Positions 19,551-30,387 of a stretch of 64,000 nt of DNA are shown piece after piece. The DNA lies in contig LR732703.1 of NCBI GenBank assembly GCA_902506565.1, positions 2,404,125-2,468,124 on the forward strand, given 5' to 3'. Below the pieces are notes generated by a model. It saw only the letters and a program-made list of their open reading frames with translations, ran no database searches and was not told the DNA's origin. The first letter of the stretch is position 1. Each line of letters begins with the position of its first letter. Position numbers and translations under genes: made by a program. The DNA is from Burkholderiales bacterium 8X (GTDB lineage: Bacteria; Pseudomonadota; Gammaproteobacteria; Burkholderiales; Burkholderiaceae_C).

Positions 19551-20375
19551 TCAATCGTGTAGACCGCGTTCGTCGGGCTCGTCGGTCGAGATGCTGATCA
19601 CGCTCACCGGCTGCCCCTTGGCACGGCGCCAACCGTAGACGATGTAGCCGCTCAAGCCGTATGCGACGAAGAGACCGAACAGCACCGTTGGCGGATGGAT
19701 GTTGATGACGGCGATGCCGAGCGCGATCAACACGATCACGGCGAAGGGCACGCTCCGCTTCATCTGCACGTCCTTGAAGCTGTAGAACGGCGCATTCGTC
19801 ACCATCGACAACCCGGCATACAGCGTGAAGGCGAAGGTGATCCAGGTGATCTGGTTCCACGACAGGTAGAGCACTTCGCCGCCGCGTCGGCCCCATTCGG
19901 TCATGAGCCAGATGAAGCCCGCCACCAGCGCGGCAGCCGCCGGGGAAGGCAGCCCCTGGAACCAACGCTTGTCGACCACGCCGGTGTTCACGTTGAAGCG
20001 TGCGAGGCGCAGGGCCGCGCAGGCGCAGTAGACGAAAGCGGCGATCCAGCCCCAGCGGCCCAGGCCCTTGAGCGACCATTCGTAGGCGATGAGTGCCGGC
20101 GCCGCACCGAAGGAGACCATGTCCGAGAGCGAATCCATCTGCTCCCCGAAAGCGCTCTGCGTGTTGGTCATGCGGGCCACCCGGCCATCGAGACTGTCGA
20201 GCACCATGGCGGCGAAGACCCCGATCGCGGCGAGATCGAAGCGCGCGTTCATGGCCATCACGATCGAATAGAAGCCGCCGAACAGGGCAGCCAGGGTGAA
20301 CAGGTTGGGCAGGATGTAGATGCCCTTGCGCGGCTTGCGCACCGGCGCGTCGTCCGGGATCGTGTCGTCATGCAT
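19551..20375 (-). CDS. pssA: CDP-diacylglycerol--serine O-phosphatidyltransferase
   Basis: Makes phosphatidylserine, the precursor of phosphatidylethanolamine, at the inner membrane. The 274-residue protein has about seven to eight hydrophobic segments and the CDP-alcohol phosphatidyltransferase signature DSLDGRVAR...GEQMDSLSD (near residues 61-86), with all conserved Asp and Gly residues. It is of the membrane-integrated (Bacillus-like) type. It sits between ilvC and the leuA pair on the same strand; in this group pssA and BCAA genes are often neighbours. A terminator after ilvC suggests pssA has its own promoter in the 99-base gap. Confidence 0.93.
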   Translation of the reverse strand: MHDDTIPDDAPVRKPRKGIYILPNLFTLAALFGGFYSIVMAMNARFDLAAIGVFAAMVLDSLDGRVARMTNTQSAFGEQMDSLSDMVSFGAAPALIAYEWSLKGLGRWGWIAAFVYCACAALRLARFNVNTGVVDKRWFQGLPSPAAAALVAGFIWLMTEWGRRGGEVLYLSWNQITWITFAFTLYAGLSMVTNAPFYSFKDVQMKRSVPFAVIVLIALGIAVINIHPPTVLFGLFVAYGLSGYIVYGWRRAKGQPVSVISISTDEPDERGLHD

Positions 20376-20424
20376 GGGGAGTCGCTCGCATCGCGGCAGT
20401 GTAGTTCAGCGCCCAATGGCAGCT

Positions 20425-20454
20425 GCAAGAAAAAGGGCCACGCAAGGTGGCCCT
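20425..20454 (-). terminator. Rho-independent terminator of the ilvIHC operon
   Basis: On the minus strand AGGGCCAC (20454-20447), loop CTTGC, GTGGCCCT (20441-20434), then TTTTTCTT. It lies 20 bases after the ilvC stop. Confidence 0.88.
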
Positions 20455-20474
20455 CGGACGAGCGCGGCGCGGCC

Positions 20475-21500
<1,026 letters not shown>

Positions 21501-21529
21501 CTAGGAATCGTTGGTGGTGGGTGGACTGC

Positions 21530-22021
21530 TCAAACGCGCAGGATGCGTTCGCCTCGGCCAATGCCGCTGGCGCCGGTTCGGACCGTCTCGAGGATGGCGC
21601 CGCGGTCGATCGCCTCGATGAAGGCGTCGTTCTTGCCGTGATCGCCGGTGAGCTCGATGGTGAAGCTCTTGTCGGTCACGTCGATGATGCGGCCGCGAAA
21701 GATCTCGGCCATGCGCATCATCTCCTCGCGCTCCTTGCCGACCGCGCGCACCTTCACCATCATCAGCTCGCGCTCGGTGTAGGCGCCTTCGGTCAGGTCG
21801 ACCACCTTGACCACTTCGATCAGGCGGTTCAGGTGCTTGGTGATCTGCTCGATCACGTCATCGGAACCGGCGGTCACGATGGTCATCCGCGAGAGGCTCG
21901 CGTCCTCGGTGGGCGCGACGGTCAGCGATTCGATGTTGTAGCCACGGGCAGAGAACAATCCCACGACGCGGGAGAGCGCGCCGGGCTCGTTCTCCAGCAG
22001 GACGGCAATGATGTGTTTCAT
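21530..22021 (-). CDS. ilvH: Acetolactate synthase small (regulatory) subunit
   Basis: Regulatory subunit that confers valine feedback and full activity on IlvI. The 163-residue protein has an N-terminal ACT domain (about 3-77) with VLLENEPGALSRVVGLFSARGYNIESLTV, where the Gly and Asn residues form the valine site, and a C-terminal ALS_ss_C domain (about 85-160). It begins 117 bases after ilvI and ends 38 bases before ilvC. A stable hairpin in the ilvI-ilvH gap may adjust the relative yield of the two subunits. Confidence 0.96.
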   Translation of the reverse strand: MKHIIAVLLENEPGALSRVVGLFSARGYNIESLTVAPTEDASLSRMTIVTAGSDDVIEQITKHLNRLIEVVKVVDLTEGAYTERELMMVKVRAVGKEREEMMRMAEIFRGRIIDVTDKSFTIELTGDHGKNDAFIEAIDRGAILETVRTGASGIGRGERILRV

Positions 22022-22052
22022 GTGGATGCGACGCCTCTTTTCGCCGCCCTCC

Positions 22053-22074
22053 CCCGCGCACGGTAATGCGCGGG
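22053..22074. other. Hairpin in the ilvI-ilvH intercistronic gap
   Basis: CCCGCGCA (22053-22060) pairs with TGCGCGGG (22067-22074) around a six-base loop. It has no T run, so it is not a standard terminator. It could be an mRNA processing or stability element separating large and small subunit expression. Confidence 0.5.
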
Positions 22075-22138
22075 CTCGGCGGGCAATAGATTTGTCTTCG
22101 GGTTGAGGAAACTGGAAAAACGCGAATGCCGCGGGCGA

Positions 22139-23923
22139 TCAGAGGTCTTCGGAGCCGAGCAGCATCTCGGTGATGCCCATGCCGGCCTTGACCATCGGGA
22201 AAACGTTCTCGGTCGGATCGGTGCGGATATCCATGAAGACGGTACGGTCCTTGAGCTTGCGTGCCTCGCGCAGAGCCGGCTCGACATCCTGCGGGCGCTC
22301 GATCAGCATGCCCACGTGGCCGTAGGCCTCTGCCAGCTTCACGAAGTTGGGCAAGGCGTCCATGTAGCTGTGGCTATAGCGCCCGGAATATTCGATTTCC
22401 TGCCACTGCCGCACCATGCCGAGGTAGCGGTTGTTGAGCGAGAGGATCTTGATCGGCGTGTTGTATTGCAGGCAGGTCGAGAGTTCCTGGATGCACATCT
22501 GCACCGAACCGTCGCCCGTGACGCAGAACACCTCGGCGTCCGGCTTGGCCATCTTCACGCCCATGGCGTAGGGAATGCCGACGCCCATGGTGCCGAGACC
22601 ACCGGAGTTGATCCAGCGGCGCGGTTCGTCGAAGCGGTAGTACTGGGCAGCCCACATCTGGTGCTGTCCGACGTCGGACGTGATGTAGGTGTCCGCGTCC
22701 TTGGTCATGTTCCAGAGCGTCTCGACCACGAACTGCGGCTTGATGACGTCCTTGTTGCCACGGTCGTACGCCAGGCAATCCTTGCTCCGCCATCCTTCGA
22801 TGGTGCTCCACCAGCTCTCGAGCGCCGCTGCGTCCGGGCGGGTGTCGCCTTCCTTGATCATCGAGATGAGTTCGGTGAGCACGTCCTTGACGTCGCCGAC
22901 GATCGGGATGTCGACCTTCACGCGCTTCGAGATGCTCGAAGGATCGATGTCGATATGGATGATCTTGCGTTCGTTCTGCGCGAAATGCTTGGGATTGCCG
23001 ATGACCCGATCGTCGAACCGGGCACCCACGGCCAGCAGCACGTCGCAGCTCTGCATCGCGTTGTTGGCCTCGATCGTGCCGTGCATGCCGAGCATGCCCA
23101 GGAACTTGCGATCGCTCGCCGGATAGGCGCCGAGGCCCATCAGCGTGTTGGTGACCGGGTAGCCCAGCAGGTCGACCAGTGCGCGCAGTTCGTTGGTGGC
23201 ATTGCTGAGCAGTACGCCGCCGCCGGTGTAGATGTAGGGCCGCTTGGCGTTGAGCAGCAGCTGGAGCGCCTTGCGAATCTGGCCGCCATGGCCCTTGCGC
23301 ACCGGGTTGTACGAGCGCATGACGATCTTCTCGGGGTAGCCGGCATAGGCCACCTTCTTCAAGGAGACGTCCTTCGGGATGTCGACCACCACCGGGCCCG
23401 GGCGGCCGGTGCGGGCGATGTGGAAGGCCTTCTTCATGGTCGCTGCGAGGTCCTTCGGATCCTTGACCAGGAAGTTGTGCTTGACGACCGGACGCGTGAT
23501 GCCGACGGTGTCGCATTCCTGGAAGGCGTCGAGTCCGATGGCAGCGGTCGGGACCTGGCCCGAGATGATCACCATCGGGATGCTGTCCATGTACGCGGTC
23601 GCGATGCCGGTCACCGCATTGGTGAGGCCTGGACCCGAGGTCACCAGCGCCACGCCGACGTCGCCGGTCGCACGGGCATAGCCGTCGGCCGCATGGACCG
23701 CCGCCTGCTCGTGCCGAACCAGCACGTGCTGGATGGTGTCCTGCTTGTAGAGCGCGTCGTAGATGTAGAGCACCGCGCCGCCGGGGTAGCCCCAGACGTA
23801 TTGGACGTTCTCGGCCTGCAGTGCCTTGATCAGCACTTCGGCGCCCATGAGCTCTTGAGTCGGATTGCCGAGCCCGGAAGAGGCTGCAGCCGCGGAAGCG
23901 AGTTCCACGTGATTGATTTGCAT
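22139..23923 (-). CDS. ilvI: Acetolactate synthase large (catalytic) subunit
   Basis: Thiamine-diphosphate enzyme that condenses pyruvate with pyruvate or 2-oxobutyrate. The 594-residue protein has the N-terminal ThDP domain with GYPGGAVLYIYDAL and the catalytic Glu in VRHEQAAVHAADGYARATG, a central FAD-binding domain (about 215-350), and a C-terminal ThDP domain with VTGDGSVQMCIQELSTCLQYNTPIKI-type GDG motif near residue 465. An N-terminal extension of about 20 residues precedes the conserved core. AAGG lies before the ATG. A 140-base leader separates it from a divergent promoter region. No leader peptide rich in Ile, Val or Leu codons was found there. Confidence 0.96.
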   Translation of the reverse strand: MQINHVELASAAAASSGLGNPTQELMGAEVLIKALQAENVQYVWGYPGGAVLYIYDALYKQDTIQHVLVRHEQAAVHAADGYARATGDVGVALVTSGPGLTNAVTGIATAYMDSIPMVIISGQVPTAAIGLDAFQECDTVGITRPVVKHNFLVKDPKDLAATMKKAFHIARTGRPGPVVVDIPKDVSLKKVAYAGYPEKIVMRSYNPVRKGHGGQIRKALQLLLNAKRPYIYTGGGVLLSNATNELRALVDLLGYPVTNTLMGLGAYPASDRKFLGMLGMHGTIEANNAMQSCDVLLAVGARFDDRVIGNPKHFAQNERKIIHIDIDPSSISKRVKVDIPIVGDVKDVLTELISMIKEGDTRPDAAALESWWSTIEGWRSKDCLAYDRGNKDVIKPQFVVETLWNMTKDADTYITSDVGQHQMWAAQYYRFDEPRRWINSGGLGTMGVGIPYAMGVKMAKPDAEVFCVTGDGSVQMCIQELSTCLQYNTPIKILSLNNRYLGMVRQWQEIEYSGRYSHSYMDALPNFVKLAEAYGHVGMLIERPQDVEPALREARKLKDRTVFMDIRTDPTENVFPMVKAGMGITEMLLGSEDL

Positions 23924-24067
23924 GATGAACCTTGGTGATTTTCGGGAACGAAATACCTGGGTGCTCCTTCGCCAGCTCTTGTGAAGCCGCGTCGGAACTT
24001 GAGGTCAAAGCCATGGGCGGACTTTGTGTACCGCCGAACCGTGACCCGTTTGCCTGATGACGTGCCG

Positions 24068-24146
24068 GCGGATTATGCCACTCCGAGGGCAACCTCGACC
24101 CCGAGCGAGGCCCTGCGACCTGGATGGCGCCCCGGGCATAATCCGC
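24068..24146. promoter_or_regulatory. Divergent promoter region: outward-facing copies of a 12-mer containing CATAAT
   Basis: GCGGATTATGCC at 24068-24079 is the exact reverse complement of GGCATAATCCGC at 24135-24146, 55 bases away. Read outward, each copy gives a -10-like CATAAT: one toward ilvI on the minus strand, one toward the sigma-factor gene on the plus strand. The matching flanks suggest a shared recognition sequence rather than chance -10 boxes. No clear -35 hexamers are seen. Confidence 0.55.
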
Positions 24147-24201
24147 GGCTGAAAAATCACGGCAGAGACATCACACCGCGCTCAGCTTGCGCAGATTCCG
24201 C

Positions 24202-24768
24202 TTGGCCACCGAAAAAGAACTATCCGACTTCCTGAAGAGCGTCGAGCGACGGGCCTTCAAGCGCTCCGTCTATCACGTACGGGACGAGGAAGCGGCGCTC
24301 GACATCGTGCAGGACAGCATGATGAAGCTCTCGGAGCATTACGGCGACAAGCCGCCGGCCGAGTTGCCGATGCTGTTCCAGCGGATCCTCTCCAACTGCA
24401 CGCTCGACTGGTTCCGGAGGCAGAAGACCCGGCGGGCGCTGTTCTCGAACCTGAGCGATTTCGAAGGCGCGGACGACGGCGACGACTTCGACCTGCTCGA
24501 CCGTGTCACCGGGCCCGCCGACAACCGCGAGTCGGAAAGCGCGGAAGACACCACCCGCCGGACCCAGGTCTTCCACGAGATCGAGGAACAAATCGCGCTG
24601 CTGCCGGGTCGTCAACGTGAGGCCTTTCTCATGCGTTACTGGGAAGAAATGGACGTCGCCGAAACGGCTGCCGCTATGGGCTGCTCCGAAGGCAGCGTCA
24701 AGACCCATTGCTCCCGCGCCGTCCATGCCTTGAGCAAAGCGCTGAAAGCCAAGGGAATCTCGCTATGA
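24202..24768 (+). CDS. ECF-type RNA polymerase sigma factor
   Basis: An alternative sigma factor of 188 residues. Region 2 lies at about 10-80, with RDEEAALDIVQDSMMKLSE and LFQRILSNCTLDWFRRQKTRR. Region 4 lies at about 120-185, with LLPGRQREAFLMRYWEEMDVAETAAAMGCSEGSVKTHCSRAVHAL as its helix-turn-helix. An acidic linker (EGADDGDDFDLLD) joins them. Both possible starts are TTG (24187 or 24202); I prefer 24202 since homologues begin ATEKELSDFL. Its stop overlaps the start of a single-pass membrane protein gene, the layout expected for sigma and anti-sigma pairs. Promoter specificity is unknown. Confidence 0.9.
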   Translation: MATEKELSDFLKSVERRAFKRSVYHVRDEEAALDIVQDSMMKLSEHYGDKPPAELPMLFQRILSNCTLDWFRRQKTRRALFSNLSDFEGADDGDDFDLLDRVTGPADNRESESAEDTTRRTQVFHEIEEQIALLPGRQREAFLMRYWEEMDVAETAAAMGCSEGSVKTHCSRAVHALSKALKAKGISL

Positions 24769-25184
24769 ACGCATCGCATCCGAACCCATTCGCCGCTTCC
24801 GAAGACGCCTTCGGGCGCCAGGTTGCCGCCCAGCTGTCGATCGGCACCCAGGAACTACCTCGGGACATCGGTGAGCGCCTGCGAGCGGCGCGGGTCCAGG
24901 CCATGGCCCGGCGCAAGCTGGCTCCCCGCACGCCCACGCTGCTGGTCGAGTCCGGCCACACCGCAGTGTTGGGCGGCGGCTGGTGGACCCGGGTCGCCTC
25001 GATCGTGCCGCTGGTGGCGCTCCTGGCTGGCCTGGTCGCCATCAGCGTGGTGCAGGACGAGCGCCGCGCCGACGAGCTGGCCGAGGTCGACTCGGCACTC
25101 CTGACCGACGAGCTTCCGCCCGCGGCCTTCACCGATCCGGGGTTCGCCCAGTTCCTCCGGTCCGAGGCTTCGGCGCAGCGATAG
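24765..25184 (+). CDS. DUF3619-family single-pass membrane protein, possible anti-sigma factor
   Basis: The 139-residue product has a cytoplasmic N-terminal region of about 70 residues with FGRQVAAQLSIGTQELPRDIGERLRAARVQAMARRK, one membrane segment at about 78-100, and a short periplasmic tail ending DELPPAAFTDPGFAQFL, a motif I associate with DUF3619. Its ATG overlaps the sigma-factor stop (ATGA), so the two are translationally coupled. Topology and coupling resemble anti-sigma factors, but the N-terminus lacks the zinc HxxxCxxC motif of ZAS domains. An anti-sigma role is therefore inference only. Confidence 0.75.
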   Translation: MNASHPNPFAASEDAFGRQVAAQLSIGTQELPRDIGERLRAARVQAMARRKLAPRTPTLLVESGHTAVLGGGWWTRVASIVPLVALLAGLVAISVVQDERRADELAEVDSALLTDELPPAAFTDPGFAQFLRSEASAQR

Positions 25185-25203
25185 CCGGACAACCACGTCG
25201 AGC

Positions 25204-26061
25204 ATGTCATTCGAGATTGCAGCCACAACGCAGAGACCGGTCACATTGCGGCCGGTCGGTCGCGCTGTCGCGCTGCGTCTGGGCGTCCTTCTGGTCAGCT
25301 CGCTTCTCGCCTTCGCCTCCTTTCAAGCCTCTGCACAGGGCAAGGCTTCTTCAACCCCTTCGACCTCTTCCGAAACCAAGGCTTCGCCATCGACCGGCGC
25401 CTCGAAGTCGGAGGCTGCGAGCAGCAAGGCTGCGTCTCGCCCCTTGTGGCGCGAGCTTTCGGCCAAGCAGCAAAAGGCCCTGGCGCCGCTCGCCCAGCTC
25501 TGGAACGGGCTCACCGAACAGCACAAGCGCAAGTGGCTCGCCGTGTCGCGCAACTTCTCGGAAATGCCCGAGGACGATCAGGCGGTGCTGCACAGCCGGA
25601 TGAACGAATGGGCCGGGCTGAGCGTGCAAGAGCGGGCGCAGGCCCGACACAACTTCGCCGAGGTCAAGCGCATTCCCGCAGACGAGCGCAAGGCGAAGTG
25701 GGAGGCCTATCAAGCCCTGAGCGACGAGCAGAAGCGCGAACTCGCGGCCCGGAGCTCGGCCCGCCCGCCCGGCGCCACGGCCACGATCCAGCCCACGCCG
25801 GCTGCCAAGCTGGCACCGCTTCCGGCTTATGCGGAAGGACACACCCCGCGCATCCAATTGGCGCCGCCGCCGGCAACGGGTACCAGCGGCACATTCGGTA
25901 GAGCGCCGGTCGCGCCCGCATCCGTCCCGTTCCCGCCGGTTTCCGCAGAAGCACAGGTGCCGCCACCCAGCGGGCCTTCTGCCCCGGCGCAGGCAGAATC
26001 GCAGGAACCGCAGGCCGCCTCCGCGCGTGCCGCCGCCGATTCCCGTCCTTCTGCACCCTAG
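25204..26061 (+). CDS. DUF3106-family periplasmic protein
   Basis: A 285-residue exported protein with a signal sequence (about 22-45, ending ASAQG), then a Ser/Thr/Ala/Lys-rich segment. A helical core (about 80-180) repeats units such as LSAKQQKALAPLAQLW, LTEQHKRKWLAVSR, MPEDDQAVLHSRMNEW and LSVQERAQARHNF. The C-terminal 100 residues are Pro/Ala-rich. The spacing of LxxxQ and W residues recalls CpxP/Spy-type periplasmic chaperone repeats, although the family has no assigned function. Third in the sigma-DUF3619-DUF3106-RDD string, it could be the envelope-side effector or sensor of that regulon. Confidence 0.75.
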   Translation: MSFEIAATTQRPVTLRPVGRAVALRLGVLLVSSLLAFASFQASAQGKASSTPSTSSETKASPSTGASKSEAASSKAASRPLWRELSAKQQKALAPLAQLWNGLTEQHKRKWLAVSRNFSEMPEDDQAVLHSRMNEWAGLSVQERAQARHNFAEVKRIPADERKAKWEAYQALSDEQKRELAARSSARPPGATATIQPTPAAKLAPLPAYAEGHTPRIQLAPPPATGTSGTFGRAPVAPASVPFPPVSAEAQVPPPSGPSAPAQAESQEPQAASARAAADSRPSAP

Positions 26062-26067
26062 CCTTCC

Positions 26068-26643
26068 ATGCCGACTGCGTCCCGCCCTCCTTCCACCGAA
26101 GGGGTCGAAGCCCCGCTATTGCGCGACGATCCGGCTCGCCCGCCGCCAGAGTCGCTGCAAGCGCCCGGGCTTTGGCGCCGAATGGCATGTTGGCTGTACG
26201 AGGGCATGCTGCTCTTCGCGGTCGTCTTCGTCGCCGGCTGGCTCTTCAGCACGCTCGGCCAGATGCGCGACGCGATGGACGTCCGACGTGGGCTGCTCCA
26301 GGCCTTCATGTTCGTTGTGCTCGCGGTGTACTTCGGCTACTTCTGGTCGAAGGGTCAGACCCTGGCCATGAAGACCTGGGGCATCGCCATCGTCGATCGA
26401 CACGGACGAGCCATCACCCAGGTACGCGCGCTTTTTCGCTACCTCTTGAGCTGGATCTGGTTTCTTCCGCCCCTGGCCGTCATCGCGCCCTTTCACCTGC
26501 CCGCAGGCGAGACGGCGGTCCTGATGTTCGGCTGGATCGCGGCCTGGGCGATCGCCTCCCGCTTTCATCCGGAGGGGCAGTTCTGGCATGACGCCCTTGC
26601 CGGCACCCGGCTGGTTTCATCGAAGCCGCTCAGCCGCCGATGA
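26068..26643 (+). CDS. RDD-family integral membrane protein
   Basis: A 191-residue inner-membrane protein with about four hydrophobic segments after a Pro-rich cytoplasmic start. The RDD signature appears as LWRRMACWLYEGMLLF near residue 37 (with Glu where the first Asp usually lies), KTWGIAIVDRHGR in the middle and FWHDALAGTRLV at the end. RDD proteins are of mostly unknown function; some affect ion or compatible-solute transport. It starts seven bases after the DUF3106 gene and its stop overlaps dgkA, tying it into the same transcript. Confidence 0.85.
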   Translation: MPTASRPPSTEGVEAPLLRDDPARPPPESLQAPGLWRRMACWLYEGMLLFAVVFVAGWLFSTLGQMRDAMDVRRGLLQAFMFVVLAVYFGYFWSKGQTLAMKTWGIAIVDRHGRAITQVRALFRYLLSWIWFLPPLAVIAPFHLPAGETAVLMFGWIAAWAIASRFHPEGQFWHDALAGTRLVSSKPLSRR

Positions 26644-27038
26644 GCACCGAAGAATCTGTTCCCGCCAATCCGCAGGCTGCTCGCCGGGGCCTGCACCGGC
26701 TTTTCCACGCGGGCCTGATCTCCGCCAGCGGATTCCGAAGCGCCTGGCAAGAAGCGGCCTTCCGGCACGAGGTGCTCTGGGCGGTGCTGCTGCTGCCGGC
26801 GGCTTGGTGGGTGGGCCGAAGCTGGATCGAGTCGGTGCTGCTCACGGCGGTGGTCGTGCTGGTGCTGATCGTCGAACTGCTCAACAGCGCCATCGAAGCG
26901 GCCATCGACCGCATCGGCCCGGAGTGGCACCCTCTTTCGAAGTCGGCCAAGGACATGGGCAGCGCGGCAGTGCTCCTCGCGCTGCTTCTTTGTGGCGGCA
27001 CCTGGGCTGCGGCCCTCTGGCATCGCTTCGCGGCATGA
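26640..27038 (+). CDS. dgkA: Diacylglycerol kinase DgkA
   Basis: Small membrane kinase that phosphorylates diacylglycerol to phosphatidate, recycling lipid by-products. The 132-residue protein has three membrane helices and the active-site sequences FRHEVLWAV, ELLNSAIEAAIDR and HPLSKSAKDMGSAAV with the conserved Glu, Asn, Lys and Asp. It is slightly longer at the N-terminus than E. coli DgkA (122 residues). The ATG overlaps the RDD gene stop. A LOG-family gene follows after seven bases. Confidence 0.94.
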   Translation: MSTEESVPANPQAARRGLHRLFHAGLISASGFRSAWQEAAFRHEVLWAVLLLPAAWWVGRSWIESVLLTAVVVLVLIVELLNSAIEAAIDRIGPEWHPLSKSAKDMGSAAVLLALLLCGGTWAAALWHRFAA

Positions 27039-27045
27039 TCGACGC

Positions 27046-27639
27046 ATGACGAATTCGACTTTTTCGATCTGTGTCTACTGCGGATCCCGCAGCGGCGAGG
27101 GGCCCGCGTTCACGGCCATTGCCCGGGGCGTCGGCGAATGGATCGGCGCCCAGGGCGGGCAGCTGGTCTACGGCGGTGGCCGCACCGGCCTGATGGGCAC
27201 GGTTGCAGAAGCGACCCGACTCGCAGGCGGCCGGGTGGTCGGCATCATCCCGGAGGCGCTGGTCAATCGGGAACTCGCCAACACCTTGTGCGACGAGCTT
27301 CACGTCGTGGACAACATGCACCAGCGCAAGGCGCTGATGGGCGAACGCGCAGACGCCTTCCTTGCGCTTCCGGGCGGCATCGGCACGCTCGAGGAACTCT
27401 TCGAAGTCTGGACCTGGCGTCAGCTCGGCTACCACGACAAGCCGATCGGCATCCTCAATGCCAACGGCTATTTCGACGCCCTTCTCGCGTTTCTGGGCCA
27501 GAGTGTGCGCGATGGCTTCATGGGCGAGTGGCAGATGGGTCTGGTTCAAACCGGCCCGGACGCCATTGCGTTGCTGGAGCGATTGCGCGAAGAGGCAGTC
27601 CGCCATCCCAAGGGCGACAAGCTCGCCGAGATTCTCTGA
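27046..27639 (+). CDS. LOG-family nucleotide 5'-monophosphate phosphoribohydrolase
   Basis: Cleaves the N-glycosidic bond of nucleoside 5'-monophosphates (cytokinin-activating LOG or YgdH/PpnN-like class). The 197-residue protein opens SICVYCGSRSGEGPAF, then has the phosphate-binding YGGGRTGLMG near residue 40 and the catalytic PGGIGTLEELFEVWTWRQLG near residue 105, the family's PGGxGTxxE signature. It is the compact LOG type. I chose the ATG just before the conserved core, seven bases after dgkA. The physiological substrate in bacteria is mostly unknown. Confidence 0.9.
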   Translation: MTNSTFSICVYCGSRSGEGPAFTAIARGVGEWIGAQGGQLVYGGGRTGLMGTVAEATRLAGGRVVGIIPEALVNRELANTLCDELHVVDNMHQRKALMGERADAFLALPGGIGTLEELFEVWTWRQLGYHDKPIGILNANGYFDALLAFLGQSVRDGFMGEWQMGLVQTGPDAIALLERLREEAVRHPKGDKLAEIL

Positions 27640-27685
27640 AGGCCGGCGCCTCGCAGACGCCTCCAGGGCGTCCTCGCATGCAGAC

Positions 27686-29129
<1,444 letters not shown>

Positions 29130-29139
29130 AGAGGCAGAC

Positions 29140-30291
29140 TTGACCGAGCCGACGCTCCACATCCACGGCACGGCTTCCGAGATCGATGCCCGTCAATGGG
29201 ATGACCTGTTGCTGGCGCAGCAAGCGCCCTCGCCCTTCATGCGCCATGCCTACCTCGATGCGCTCGACCGCAGCCAGAGCGCTTCGCCCAAGACCGGCTG
29301 GCTGCCGCGCTTCATTCTGCTCAAGCGCGGCAAGAAGCTGCTGGCGGCCTGCGCGCTCTACCTCAAGGACCATTCGTATGGCGAGTACGTGTTCGACTGG
29401 GCCTGGGCCAACGCGTACGAGCAGCACGGGCTCGCCTACTACCCCAAGGCGCTGATCGCCGTTCCGTTCACGCCGGTACCCGGTACCCGCCTCCTTGCGC
29501 GCGATGCAGAAAGCCGCGCACTCCTGGTGCGGGCGCTGGTGGGCTGGTGCGAGGCCGAGGAACTATCGTCCTTGCACCTGCTTTTCGGCGCCGACGAAGA
29601 CGTGGCGGCCTGCACCGAAGCCGGACTGATGCTGCGGCACACGGTGCAGTTCCACTGGACGAATGCCGATCCGGGTTGGCGCGACTTCGACGACTTCCTC
29701 GCGAGCCTCGCGCACGACAAGCGCAAGAAGATCCGGCAGGAGCGCCGCAAGGTGAACGATGCCGGGGTCAGCTTTCGCTGGGCCCGTGGCGCCGACATCT
29801 CGTCCGAGGATTGGGATTTCTTCTATAGCTGCTATGCGCGCACGTACCGCGAGCACGGCAATCCGCCCTACCTCCATCGTTCGTTCTTCGAGATGGTGGC
29901 GGCCGACATGCCCGAAGCTTGGCTGCTCTTCATCGCCGAGCGCGACGGAAAGCCGATCGCAAGCAGCCTGATCGCCCTGTCCGACGACGGCAAGGTGGCC
30001 TACGGCCGCTACTGGGGAGCGCAGGAGCGGGTCGACTGCCTGCACTTCGAGGCGTGCTACTACCAACCGCTCGCCTGGTGCATCGAACACGGAGTACAAC
30101 GCTTCGAGGGCGGTGCGCAAGGCGAGCACAAGATGGCGCGCGCGCTGATGCCGGTCAAGACCACCAGTGCGCACTGGCTGGCACATCCGGCGTTCGCGAA
30201 TGCGGTGGAGCGCTTCCTGCAATCCGAAGACGCCGGCATCGCAAACTACATCGACCACCTGGGCGAACGCAGTCCGTTTCGCAAGGCCTGA
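29140..30291 (+). CDS. GNAT/FemAB-like acyltransferase family protein (DUF482 type)
   Basis: A 383-residue protein of the group annotated as GNAT-family or peptidoglycan-related FemAB-like (PF04339). Two GNAT-like folds are expected. Visible blocks are SPFMRHAYLDALDRS, YGEYVFDWAWANAYEQHGLAYYPKAL, FDDFLASLAHDKRKKIRQERRK, YLHRSFFEMV and FEGGAQGEHKMARAL. Such proteins are thought to transfer acyl or aminoacyl groups, with substrate unproven. Translation starts at a TTG, supported by GAGG seven bases upstream and by homology beginning there. It directly follows the EamA gene. Confidence 0.82.
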   Translation: MTEPTLHIHGTASEIDARQWDDLLLAQQAPSPFMRHAYLDALDRSQSASPKTGWLPRFILLKRGKKLLAACALYLKDHSYGEYVFDWAWANAYEQHGLAYYPKALIAVPFTPVPGTRLLARDAESRALLVRALVGWCEAEELSSLHLLFGADEDVAACTEAGLMLRHTVQFHWTNADPGWRDFDDFLASLAHDKRKKIRQERRKVNDAGVSFRWARGADISSEDWDFFYSCYARTYREHGNPPYLHRSFFEMVAADMPEAWLLFIAERDGKPIASSLIALSDDGKVAYGRYWGAQERVDCLHFEACYYQPLAWCIEHGVQRFEGGAQGEHKMARALMPVKTTSAHWLAHPAFANAVERFLQSEDAGIANYIDHLGERSPFRKA

Positions 30292-30387
30292 TCGAGCCGG
30301 CCCGAACCCGATCGGACCCTGATTTCGAGCAGGCTTCGATCGCAGGCTGGCGGCATCGGCCGCGCAAACGACGCAGCCGGCCCTCGA

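Noticed and set aside
23924-24060. Attenuator or leader peptide upstream of ilvI
   Set aside because: The 140-base leader on the minus strand has no short gene rich in Ile, Val or Leu codons and no terminator hairpin with a T run, unlike the leuA leader.
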